Below, one piece after another: positions 24,401 through 35,717 of a stretch of DNA of 64,000 nt. Numbering within the stretch: the stretch's first letter is position 1; each line of letters begins with the position of its first letter. The stretch covers positions 16,427,501-16,491,500 of the forward strand of contig NC_134460.1 in NCBI RefSeq assembly GCF_047948215.1, read 5' to 3'. The stretch comes from Lycorma delicatula (Eukaryota; Arthropoda; Insecta; Hemiptera; Fulgoridae). A program made the translations under genes and the position numbers. The notes under the pieces are model-generated. The model saw only the letters and a program-made list of their open reading frames with translations, did no database searches and had not been told where the DNA came from.

Positions 24401-25034
24401 GATTCCTTTATAATACTTTACCTTGATTTTTACAAAGTTACACAAATTTTTAATTATCAATTAAATTAAATTAGCAGATAAATAAAATTGTTTTTTATAA
24501 TTTTTTTTTTTATTGTCTACATACTAAATCGGCATATATTTCGTTAAAATAAATAAACACTATCTTAAATTATAACAATCACAAAAGTCAATCATTTTTT
24601 GTTTTAAATGATTTTAAGTTTTAATCGTCTAAGTACACAGAATAATACTCATTAAGTAGTTACTTCGATTTTATAAGACAAATTGCCTATTATTGCTGCC
24701 ATGGGTAAAAATTAAACCTAGTACAGTCTTTAAGTACTACTACATTAAACAAATACTAAGGCCTCATTACAATGTATCTTTTGTTTCGACCAACTTATTT
24801 TTAGCACCAAACCACTTTTATATAAATAAAAACGCGAAAACACATTAACACTTCACTCCACGGTCTTAATAGTATTTTATAGTAAACTTTCACAGAAAAT
24901 AGGAACAGGCTTACATACACCTCTATCTATGTTTGCATTGTCTTAACTTTGTTGAATTTAAGGCTAAAATATTTAAAAATATAATTTTACCTAAAAAAAA
25001 AAAAAAAAATTATATTAACTTACGAAAAAATCCT
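21495..25034. other. Copy-2 equivalent of bases 1-3,540, no intact gene
   Basis: Collinear with copy 1 at offset 21,494. The only differences noticed are homopolymer lengths (poly-T 13 against 12, poly-A 17 against 18). It holds the second copies of the 64-bp repeat (22,265-22,328) and of the degenerate reading segment (22,907-23,122). Confidence 0.8.
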
Positions 25035-25335
25035 CCTCTATGAATCATGAGACCTTGCCGTTGGTGAGGGGGGAGCTTGAGTGCTCAGGTATACAGAGCA
25101 GCTGGACTGAAGGTGCAACCATATCGGAGAGGTATCTGTTGAGAGCCAGACTAAGGAATGATTCCTGAAAGAGGGCAGCAGCTCTTTCAGTAGTTGTTAG
25201 GGGCGTGAGTCACAATGATTTAAACGGCCATATCAACATCACTCAGTCCTCTGAGTACTGCCCAGCTGAAAGCAATGGAAAACTACAGCTGCTTTTTTTC
25301 CAAGAAAATGTGGCTCTCTGCATTTTCATGTAGCA

Positions 25336-25851
25336 ATGATGGAGGCGCCTTCCTTGGTAAAATATTCCGGAGGTAAACTAGTCCCCCGTTCGGATTTCCG
25401 GGTGGGGACTACTAAGGAAGGGGTCACCAGAAAATTAAAAAATAACATTCTACGAGTCGGAGCGTGGAATGTTAGAAGTTTAAAAAAGGTTGGTAGGCTA
25501 GAAAATTTAAAAAGGGAAATGGATAGGATAAATGTGGATGTAGTAGGAATTAGTGAGGTTCGGTGAGAAGAGGAAGGCGACTTTTGGTCAGGTGATTTTA
25601 GAATAATTAACTCAGCTTCAAATAATGGGCAGGCAGGAGTAAGTTTCATAATGAACAAGAAGATAGGGAAGAGAGTAGAGTATTTCAAAATGCATAGCGA
25701 TAGAATCATTTTAATAAGGATAAAATCAAAACCTAAACTGACAATGATTGTTAACGTCTATATGCCTACAAGCGCCCATGATGATGATGAGGTAAAGTGT
25801 GTATACGAAGAGATTGATGAAGCAATTAAACACGTAAAAGGAGAAGCTTGA
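25336..25851 (+). pseudogene. LINE endonuclease domain fragment, copy 2
   Basis: Identical in reading frame and breaks to 3,842-4,357. It has the WNVRSL and GISEVR blocks, a TGA after SEVR at 25,564-25,566, and the VNVYMPTSA block. The GDWN and terminal His blocks are absent. Confidence 0.8.
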
Positions 25852-26030
25852 GGAAGAGGAGGTAAAGAAGATTTTTCAGGAGGACATCGCAAGAGGTCTG
25901 AGTAAAAAAGATAAGGTAGAAATGTAGAAGAAGAATGGGAGAATGTTAAAAAAGAAATTGTTAAATCAGCAGAAGCAAATTTAGGCGGAATAAATAGAAC
26001 TGGTAGAAAACCTTGGGTTTCAGATGATAT

Positions 26031-27408
26031 TTGCAGCTGATGGATGAACGTAGAAAATATAAGAATGCTAGTGATGAAGAAAGTAAAAGGAATTTCTTAA
26101 TTGCCGATAGGCAATTAAGAAATGCTATAAACAAGAAGTGCAAACTGGCGAAAGAAGAGTGGATTATAGAAAAGTGTTCAGAAGTGGAAAGAGAAATGAA
26201 CATTGGTAAAATAGACGGGCATACAGGAAAGTTAAGGAAAATTTTTGGGTACATAAATTAAAATCTAATAATGTGTTAAACAAAGATGGTACACCAATAT
26301 ATAATACGAAAGGTAAAGTCGATAGATGGGTTGAATATATTGAAGAGTTATACAGAGGAAATGAATTAGAAAATGGTGTTATAGAGGAAGTTGAGGAGGA
26401 TGAAATGGGAGAAACAATTCTGAGATGTGAATTTAAGAGAGCATTAAAAGATTTAAATGGCAGAAAGGCTCCTGGAATAGACGGAATACCTGTAGAATTA
26501 CTGCGCTGTGCAGGTGAGGAAGCGATTGATAGATAATACAAACTGGTGTGTAATATTTATGAAAAAGGGGAATTTCCGCCAGACTTCAAAAAAAGTGTTA
26601 TAGTAGTGATACCAAAGAAAGCAGGGGCAGATAAATGTGAAGAATACAGAACAATTAGTTTAACTAGTCGTGCATCAAAAATCTTAACTAGTATTCTATA
26701 CAGAAGAATTGAGGGGGAGTGGAGGAAGTGCTAGGAGAAGACCAATTTGGTTTCAGGAAAAGTATAGGGACAAGGGAAGCAATTTTAGGCCTCAGATTAA
26801 TAGTAGAAGGAAGATTAAAGAAAAACAAACCGACATACTTGGCGTTTATAGACCTAGAAAAGGCATTTGATAAAGTAGACTGGAATAAAATGTTCAGCAT
26901 TTTAAAAAAATTAGGGTTCAAATACAGAGATAGAAGAACAATTGCTAACATTTACAGAAACCAAACAGCAACAGTAACAACTGAAGAACATAAGAAAGAA
27001 GCCGTAATAAGAAAGGGAGTCCGACAAGGATGTTCCCTGTCTCCGTTACTTTTTAATCTTTACATGGAACTAGCAGTTAATGATGTTAAAGAACAATTTA
27101 GATTCGGAGTAACAGTACAAGGTGAAAAGATAAGGATGCTACGATTTGCTGATGATATAGTAATTCCAGCCGAGAGTAAAAAGGATTTAGAAGAAACAAT
27201 GAACGGCATAGATGAAGTCCTACGTAAGAACTATTGCATGAAAATAAACAAGAACAAAACAAAAGTAATGAAATGTAGTAGAAATAACAAAGATGGACCA
27301 CTGAATGTGAAAATAGGAGGAGAAAAGATTATGGAGGTAGAAGAATTTTGTTATTTGGGAAGATGGACGAAGCAGGAGCGATATAAAATGCCGAATAGCA
27401 CAAGCTAA
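26031..27408 (+). pseudogene. LINE reverse transcriptase domain, copy 2
   Basis: Frames at 26,031-26,261, 26,273-26,734 and 26,719-27,408 repeat those of copy 1. They carry KAPGIDGIP, motif A FIDLEKAFDKVDW, motif B RQGCSLSPLLFNLY and motif C FADD. The in-frame TAA (26,534-26,536) and the frame change near 26,714 are shared with copy 1. Confidence 0.88.
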
Positions 27409-27574
27409 ACGAGCCTTCAGTAAGAAATATAATTTGTTTACATCAAAAATTAATTTAAATGTAAGGAAACGATTTTTGAAAGTATATGTTTGGTAAATAG
27501 TACAATAAAGATATTGTTGTCAAAGATTGAAAACAAGTACTGGATCATTGTTAAAAGTTACACTATTGTTAAAA

Positions 27575-30500
27575 ATTTTGAATACTACCTGGTTAAGAAT
27601 AGTAGATTTTTATTTTAAACCGATAATCAAGGAGAGAATAATATTCTGTTAGTAAGCCTGGAATGAGTTTGTTGTACATGACAAGGACTTGTACATGAGG
27701 AGGGCTATGATACTTTTGGGAGTTACTGGTGTTCTCACATTAGAACACTCATAGTTCTAATGAGAGAACACATAGTTCTCAACTTGGTTGTAGTTTTTAT
27801 TAAATATGTAGGAATACACATTGTTCTTTACTTGCTACCCACAAAAGCATCCAAAAAATTAAAGATAAAAGTAAAGAAAGTAGTTTACAGAAATTGTACA
27901 ATAATTCATTAAGGTTCCTTAAAAGAATATTTTCTTCGGTGGTATCAACATGCAACAAGTAGATGAAGTATAAATACAAATTTAATTCATGGAATGCGAT
28001 AAGTTCTATATATCCATTATTCAGTTTCTATTATTTTAACACCGTATAATTTTTATTTAATTGTCAAATCTTTATAACAATTTAAAAAAGAAACAATAAA
28101 ATATACTTGCTATTCCTAAAAATGAGATAAATAACCTAAATACCTAAAGGTATCAAAAGCAGATTTTTTCAAGTAAACAGTTTTTAATCAAACATCACAT
28201 TTTTGGAATAGAAAAGAATTTTTTGAATTATCTTCATCAGAACTGGATTATTTCATACATTTCAGATTCATCTCTCATTTGTAAATGTATTTGGGGTGTT
28301 AGTACTTAAGGAAATAAATAAAACTTCCTCTTTGATTAATATAATGGTAAATAATATTACTTATCAAAGTTTAGAAAGCTCAGTTGAGCAGGGTTGTAGA
28401 TGGCTTCTGACTGGCTTCTTGCTACCTATGGTGACCTGTCATGGCACTCTATCCCCTCCAATGTTTTATGAGCAGTTTCAGCTCTACATTAGACACCTCA
28501 TGTGGAAATACTGCACATTATATGTTAATTTTTTCTAAACTTTGATGGGTAATAAATTACAAAAGAGAAGCATAACAACTATACAAGCAGAAAAAACTAG
28601 TGATGTTTTTAAAAGGTGATGTAAAGCAGAATGTTGGAAATTAGATGAAGATGAAATTAGGCTGAAAAAGTATAAACTAAACTGACTTTGATCGACGGAA
28701 GAAATTTGATGATTGTGAAAAATATGACGTGATGATGAGATGATATGTGAAAAAGGGTAAGTAAGTTATGGCCTTAACTGAATTCATTCTGATTTTGATT
28801 ACGTCGGTGCAAGAAGAAATACTGATAGCAAGTTAAACCTTTCTTACTTTTAGGATTCCTGTAAGGGAAGATACAGTCCTGGAGAAAACAATAAATATCC
28901 CAACCTAAGGAAATGCCTTTGCGTGTTAATCATATCTTTTCTTCAACCTCAGCCTTCCCTAATCTTAAATTTCTTTTAATCTGGATAAGAGTACAATGGT
29001 AAGGTTGATAAGGTCAACTGCAGCACTTCATTATTTGGAGGCCATTGGTAAAGTTGTTTCTGGAATAGTTAGGAAAATACTGACTCTGGGTGTGAGATAA
29101 TCATTAGAAATCATAAAACAGATTTACAGAAGGAAAATTTGTAGATTTACACCAAAATAGTATACCTAGTTTGGGCTGAAACATATGTTTTTATAATGTT
29201 GCTCTCCATTTTACCTGCGAAGGTACAATTGTACAATTTAATAAACTGTTGATTAAAATAAACTGGTTTATAAACCCATTCCTTGGAGAAAATCAGCTAA
29301 CTATAATAAAATTGATGTACATTTCCATTTGGGTAACTAGAAAATTAAAATATATCCACAGATATTTTAAAAATAAACTCTAATATTTAAAGAGATATAT
29401 TCTTGATTGTACATTTGTGTATTTGTAAGGTAAGATTTGGATTCACAAAAAGGCAATTAATCACATCTAATACATATTACCAATCTCCTTTTGATGAATC
29501 CTTGCAGAATCCCATTTGCAGATCCTGATTAACAGGAGTTGAATAAACCATACAATCATGAAACTTTTTATCTAAAATAAAATAAAGGTATTCAGATAGT
29601 ACTAGTAGCAATACTTATCATTAAATTGAATATACTAGGGAAACACTTTTTGAATCCTTTGATTCACGAATGATCTCTGGCGACCTGATTTTACAGAATT
29701 AATTTTTTACTTTTTGTACTTATAACTTACATGTTAGTGGAAAAGTTAGTACCTTGAGTTGCCTAATGTAAAAATTATATGATTTGTTTGTCTAGTTTTA
29801 TGTACAAATCAAAGTTTATTTTTCAAGTGATTTCTCTAAATATTTCTATTTTATTTCTTTGAGATACCCAAGATAAAAAATCTTGTATTATGTTTTTAAT
29901 AAAAATGAGTACCTGTAATTACTAATGTTATTGAGAATAAATCTGCCTTGTTCTTTAATCATGCTGATCTAAATCTTTTGGAAATTTTGAAGAAATGATA
30001 TGAAGTCCAAAAATTTGCGATGTGCCCTGTTATGTTACAGTGAACGCACGATGCAGAGTTAAATGTAAATACTTTTTATATTTGTTGTTTCTGTTTTGTA
30101 ATTGTAAATCATTTCTTGGTAGTAATTTGGTACACAGCGATTGTTGCATTATTAATGCACAAAAGAATAATTTGTTAATTTTTTTTACAACTTTTGATGG
30201 TTTACTTACTCTGCATATTTTATCTGTAGTTTGTTCATACAAATCGTATTCTTTTTAAAGTAGTTAAAATATTAAAGCAATAAAAACAGAAATTGTATAA
30301 CATTCTGTTCCTCAAAAGAGTAGCAGACTCTAGACCACATGTTTCAACATTATTTAGATAAAATCTGTTACAAATTGGCCACAGATTTTTTGGCACAAAT
30401 ATTGAGTTTTTTGCATTTTCTGACCAAGGGATCCCAAAAAACAAAACAGAAAAAATAGCAGGTAATGCTTATATGTAGAACATTACCCCCTAGCATTAGT

Positions 30501-31372
30501 AGATATGTTTGACTGAATAAACTGATTTTGATGAACTTTTGTACAGAAATTCGTATATATGGGGCAATTTGTGGGTAAACATTTTGGAGTCAATAAATCC
30601 AAGGGTTGGATAGGGGGTTTGGGGGTCAATTAACACCAAATTTTGCAAATATAACTCCACTTATTAAGCTCAATATATGATATCTTACAATTTAAAAAAC
30701 AATTTCCCCAAATTCAAACAGATAGCTTTTTATTTACTGAATATTTTTTAACAGATAATTCACCCCATCCCTAAAAAAAAGAAATCTTATATAACTTTTT
30801 ATAGGTTGTACATTTTTTTGTAGGTTTTTTTTTAGTTTCTTCCATTTAATACAGTAAACGTAGAAGAATCCAAAAAAATGTTTTTGGAAGAAAAAATATA
30901 AAAAATACCAATTTTTGAAATCTTTAAAAGTCTTTTTTTGGTTTATTAAAATACAAGATGATAAATTTTACAAAAAAACTTCATCATAATTACCTCCAAA
31001 CCAGAAAACAAATCTTAGGAAACTTTTTTCATGTATAATTATTTTTTCCCTACGTTAGAGTAAATAGCAAATGCAGGAAAGTATTATAACTGTTCTTTTC
31101 TTTTTTTTGTTACTTGCATACACCATGCTTGCTTGTTTTTGAAATATCAATCAAATATCCTAGTATTCTAGGAGTGTATTCTAACATAGTGCTAGGAGTT
31201 TTCAGCACTCGTCTTCACTACATAATTCAGTCAGTTGTGCACCAATCCTAAGCTTTGTAACAGATTTCAGAGACCCACAGGCATATATTTATTAGAAAGG
31301 GAGGAACCTTTGCAAAGGATTTACCTCCCTCGTTGCATTTAACTACAAGAAACCATACATTTGTTAACTTAC
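27575..31372. other. Copy-2 equivalent of 6,081-9,878, no gene recognised
   Basis: Collinear with copy 1. A handful of substitutions (for example near 27,588, 29,239 and 30,065), a 3-base deletion near 30,663 and several homopolymer changes between 30,800 and 31,030 were noticed. Divergence starts to rise here. Confidence 0.55.
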
Positions 31373-31443
31373 CTAGTACATCTCTTGTATCCATTTGATT
31401 AGATGGATCTTCAGCTGACGCCAATCGAAGTCTCTTCAAACTC
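31373..31443 (-). other. Exon-like segment with splice donor, copy 2
   Basis: Counterpart of 9,879-9,949. The GTAAGT donor is kept; one base next to it has changed (Pro to Leu in the reading MDTRDVLG). Both copies keep the frame open, which is weak evidence at this level of divergence. Confidence 0.3.
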
Positions 31444-31535
31444 CCTGGTTAGTTGTTTTTTTCAAGTGGACCAATAATCACTAAAAGATTTTTATTTGGA
31501 ACTACCATGTGGTCTCCATGAGTACCGGTGATTTT

Positions 31536-31601
31536 ACAACCACTTCAGCAGAGCGTGCACATACTGCTGAAGTGGTCGTACTGCTAGGGTTTATTAAACC
31601 C
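31536..31601. repeat. 16-bp-arm hairpin plus adjacent palindrome, copy 2
   Basis: Same structure as 10,042-10,107, but one base of the left arm differs (acaacc for acgacc) without a matching change in the right arm, leaving one G-U-type or mismatched pair. There is no compensatory change to support selection on the stem. Confidence 0.7.
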
Positions 31602-32081
31602 CGGCTTCACGCAACTGCCCAGAGAACATCGTTCAAGACTCACTTTTTACTACCTTATACAAAATAAAGGAAATATTGTGATCACAAAAAATTTCAGTTT
31701 TCATATTTCAATGGAAATATCCATTTTGACTAGTTTCGGCATGATGTCTGTATGTAGGTACATATGTATCTCGCATAGCTCAAAAACAATTAGCTGTAGG
31801 ATGTTGAAATTTTGGATTTATAATTGTTACACTATCTAGTGCAACTCCCCTTTTGATTGCAATCGACTGAACCAAAAGTGCCCAAAATTTGGATTTTGGA
31901 CTTTTTCTTAACTGTAGTAATAAGCCCCATTGAGAGCTTTTCAACGATATATCATAAATGGTATATTTTCATTGGTTCCAGTTATAGCTAAATGAAATTT
32001 TAATTAAAGAAATATTTTGATCTTAGAAGGGGAAGACACATCTGTTCAAATCAGACATCATCTCCTTTTTTTTTAATTATA

Positions 32082-33270
32082 TTGACAAAAAAATGCCAAT
32101 GTACAAATAATACTGAACCTAATATTCACATACAATCAGCTGGTCCATCTACTTTTGCCATTTCTACATCAGATAAATTTAGTTTTCTTGAAAACAATGC
32201 TGACAACGAAGGTTGTCATGCAAAAGTATTAAAACTTGAGCCTATTTTTGCAACAGGCGTTAATGCAATAACTGAATTGAAAAATTTTCTGTCACAATTA
32301 TTTCCCAATTGTAATGTTATTAAATATAAATTGACAACAATGAAATCGAGCCATGCGGTAAAAGTTCTGCCAGTTGATATTGAAATACATAAAATTATTA
32401 TGTCAAAAATGCTAGAAATCAATGTCAGTCACTATACATATAAACTTAAACATGAAAGAGCATATAGAGTGGTCATGTGAGGCATGCATCACATGGAAGA
32501 TAAATCAGTAATCATTGATGAATTAATGAAGTTAGGCCATGAGGTTAGAAACATTACTAACGTTCTACATTGTCAAACGAAGGAATTGCTGCCACTTTAT
32601 TTCATAGATTTGGAGCCCAAATCTAATAATAAAGAAATTTTTGACGTGAGATCTCTCAGCTATACAATTGTAAAATTTGAAGCTCTGTATGTTAAAAAGA
32701 AGTGATCCAATGCAAACGTTGCTAATGGTTTGGGCATACCAAAAATCTATGCAGTCGTCCACACTGTTGTGTAAAATGTGGTGCAAAACATGCCACAACA
32801 GTCTGTTCTAAGGCTCCACAGGTTCAAACCTTCTGCATCAACTAAGGCGATCAACACCCAGCAAGTTACAAAGGGTGTAAAATCTATCAACAGAAACTAA
32901 GGTCTATTCTCCCAAACCCGCCCTATCTTCCAGAATTGCAACTAATAGCTATTCTACTGATAGTAATAATTATACTAACATCAGTAATAACAATTTGAGA
33001 ATTAAAAGAGATGTTTGTGTAACGAACTCTAGTAACAATGGTTTTCATAATTATAATAATAGTAATATTAGCGATAACAATAATAATAGGGTGAATATTT
33101 CTGGTCTACCTATGTTGAAAAAGTTAAAATGAATAGTCCCTATGATCAAAAAACTATTGATAACCAACATTTTCATCGGCTCATAAATGTCGTGTACCAT
33201 ATGTTTCAAAGATTTGAGCAAATGCTTGAAAATATGATTGGACTATTCATGAATCATCTTGAGAAAAAAT
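32082..33270 (+). pseudogene. Jockey-like gag (ORF1) relic, copy 2
   Basis: The first frame (32,082-32,480, 132 codons) is intact to a TGA at 32,478-32,480. It is followed directly, in a continuing frame, by the PRE_C2HC core (32,484-32,705: LGHEVRNITNVLHCQ, FIDLEPKSNNKEIF). After a stop at 32,703-32,705, zinc-knuckle-like Cys/His spacing continues in shifted frames (FGHTKNLCS, CCVKCGAKHATTVCSK, HPASYKGCKIYQ) to about 32,900. A C-terminal helix-like tail (about 33,160-33,270, VYHMFQRFEQMLENMIG) ends the protein. In the family this protein binds the LINE RNA. Several stops mean no full product. Confidence 0.82.
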
Positions 33271-33279
33271 GAACAACTA

Positions 33280-33830
33280 TCTTAGATAGCAATCTGGAAT
33301 GCTAATGAGTTGTCTGATAAAATTCTGAATATACTTTATGGAAAGTTACAAAGACATTCAAGAGACCCTGGCAGTTTATTCCTCCTCTCCATAGAAATAA
33401 CAGAGCGTGGGCAAGTTTTCAAGATAAGGGGAACTTCTTTGCTGAGCACTTTTCAGGCGTGTTCCAGCCCAATAATAATGAATCTGATCCAAATGAAATT
33501 AGGAAAATTCCCAGAATTTTTAATTTCTTCTTTTCAAATGTCCTTACCAATTAAACGTTTTACAATCCAGGAGGTTTCTTCAGTGATTAACAATGAAGTA
33601 CAACCAACAAAGGTGCCGGTATATGATGTAATCACCGGTCAGGTTCTTCAAGCATTACGTCGACAAGCAATTTGTTTAGTCACTGTAATTTTTAATGCTG
33701 TTATTTGAATTGGTCATCAATTTCACAAATAATTATTATACCAAAACCGGGGAAAGAACCAACAGGTGTTAAATCTTATAGGCCTCTTGAGAAACAATAT
33801 CCTGATTTGACATATCGATTCAATTAAGTG
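33280..33830 (+). pseudogene. Jockey-like ORF2 remnant (endonuclease start fused to RT fingers), copy 2
   Basis: IAIWNANEL is the conserved start of the endonuclease. About 10 codons later the frame 33,310-33,708 enters the pre-RT and RT finger region: FTIQEVSSVINNEVQPTKVP, where KAPG has become KVPV, then YDVITGQVL and VTVIFNAV. After the stop a shifted frame gives IIIIPKPGKEPT and SYRPL (about 33,735-33,788), then the similarity stops. The catalytic palm is absent. The join between endonuclease and RT implies an internal deletion of the parent element. Confidence 0.78.
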
Positions 33831-34481
33831 GTTTTATAATCCAGCGTTATGAAATTCTCCTCAATTTCATTACTTTTCATCGTTAACTTTTAAGTAACAA
33901 ACTACTGGGTTTGTAGCTTCTTAATGTTCATTCTAAATTTAGCTTATTTACTTATTGCTCAATTTTATCTCTGAACAGATTGTAAAGTTACTGTAACATT
34001 ATAATAAAAAAAAAATTATATTGATTTATTACTAATTATTAACCTCCGATTGTAACAATATGACAAATAACAATTCAATAAAAACAATTAAAAAAAATAT
34101 TAGAAGTTATTAATGAAATAAAATTTTATGTACTTTTCATTTAAAAAAAAATGTGTATGTAATTTAATAAGCGTACAAGGAAGTCATCTGGTGCCCACAT
34201 CAGATTTTTTTCCAATGTGGGAATAGTACATAAATTATACAACAATTTGAGAGCTGACCAACAATTTGTTTCATGTTACTGAAACAAAAATTCTTATACC
34301 TTCCAAAATTAAAAACACATCTGAAAAAGGTAGAGATTCCTAAAGGAAACCACCACCCAGACACCTATCCTCGTATTGAAGGTACAGAAGAGAAAAGGCA
34401 AAAAGCTGAAATATTTAACGAAATTCAATAATAAAAAAATTATATTGTTAACAGTAACTCACCGAGCAAATGTAAATTGTG

Positions 34482-34483
<2 letters not shown>

Positions 34484-34532
<49 letters not shown>
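34484..34532. repeat. Compound (AC)n(AT)n microsatellite
   Basis: About 11 AC units run directly into about 14 AT units. Simple sequence, copy 2 only. Confidence 0.9.
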
Positions 34533-34539
<7 letters not shown>

Positions 34540-34952
34540 GTATAATATAAAAAATGATATACTAGAGAAAATCATCATCTTCATTTATGCATTTTTTTAT
34601 ATTTTGTTCATATCATATAAAAACAAGACAAATCATAGCTACAAGTGGTAACTGCAAAATATAACAACAGAACAATAAAAACATGATAAACAATTATTTT
34701 ATCAGGAAATAGGCATAATACAATTGCAAAGAAATGCAATTTAAAACAATATATAACTAATACTATAAATAAACAAATATGTCCAAATACAAAACATTTA
34801 ATTCAGAAGTAAAAATAGAAATGAAAATGTTAACCTTAAATTAACAAGTTTTTTCTCAAAATTGTTAAAATATCTGGAATGGTTACTTTCTTTTATTAAT
34901 TTCTTAAAGTAAAAAAAAAAATTGCATCATATATTAAGCAAACTTATGTTGA

Positions 34953-35014
34953 AGAAAATTTTAATTTTTAGGACAATAATTTTTAAACTATTGTCCTTAA
35001 AATTAAAATTTTCT
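34953..35014. repeat. 26-bp-arm inverted repeat, one mismatch
   Basis: The left arm (34,953-34,978, ending ttaggacaata) and the right arm (34,989-35,014, starting tattgtcctta) are complementary at 25 of 26 positions around a 10-base loop. This is longer than expected by chance even in AT-rich DNA. It could be the core of a small foldback or MITE-like element, although no flanking target duplication was identified. Confidence 0.8.
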
Positions 35015-35717
35015 TATATTATTAAATTAAACTTTAATACATTAGTTACTACATAAAACAGTTCAGATATTAAATAAATGGAAGACAAATTATTAAAAAT
35101 AATACTAAGATGCATTATGATTACTTTAAAAATGAAAAAATAAGTTATTAATAATTAAAATAAAAATTTAAAGAATTAAGTACTTGCATGAACAGAAATG
35201 TTAATATAAAATATTTTTCCAAATAAACACAATCAAATATTAACTTTGGCACAAAGCCCTGTACAATGATACTAAGAGTTGCACTAGACTAAGAATTTTA
35301 TTAGCCAGAGCATTTCCTATCAGAGTCCTACATTATACCAGTTTTACTGAAGACATCGCTTAATAATATCAAAATACTCTTAATAAATACAATTAAATTT
35401 ATTTGAAATAAATACATACTTAGAAAGTATAACTTAAATAAAAACTTCTAATTACAAATGTAGAATTAATGAAATAGTAATAAATAATAAAAAAAGTAAT
35501 TTTGATAATAAAAAAATACAACCTTATTTTTCCTGATATTACTCTGTTATTAAACCATATTTGTAAATGTATTTACTGACTATTATTATTTAACCAGTCA
35601 TTAATATAAAATTAATGATCATGTCAATCAGCAATTACTGAAATTTAATACTTGAAAAATATATATATATATTTAAAATTATTTACAAAAATCTTACATA
35701 CACAGCAATAATTTAGT

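Larger units (their letters stand above)
25035..27574 (+). mobile_element. Degenerate RTE-like LINE, copy 2
   Basis: Same element as at 3,541-6,080, with the same stops, frame changes and internal loss; the first difference seen is one base near 27,588, beyond the coding part. The shared defects show that the LINE was already dead when the region was duplicated. Confidence 0.85.
31735..33830 (+). mobile_element. Jockey-like LINE, internally deleted, copy 2
   Basis: Order on the + strand: 5' leader (31,735-32,081), gag/ORF1 with PRE_C2HC and zinc-knuckle segments (32,082 to about 33,270), the very start of the ORF2 endonuclease (IAIWNANELSDK, about 33,285), then directly the pre-RT and RT finger region (33,310 to about 33,800). 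Most of the endonuclease and all of the RT palm are missing. This copy keeps about 1 kb of the element that copy 1 has lost, and it reads continuously through the copy-1 breakpoint, so the copy-2 arrangement is ancestral. No poly-A tail or target-site duplication was identified. Confidence 0.8.
32808..35717. other. 2.9-kb segment present only in copy 2
   Basis: Corresponds to the 28-bp scar at 11,324-11,351. Its left 1 kb is the rest of the Jockey element. From about 33,830 it is AT-rich with no gene seen, and includes an AC/AT microsatellite (34,484-34,532) and a 26-bp-arm hairpin (34,953-35,014). Because gag reads continuously across its left edge, the segment was lost from copy 1 rather than gained by copy 2. 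Confidence 0.8.
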
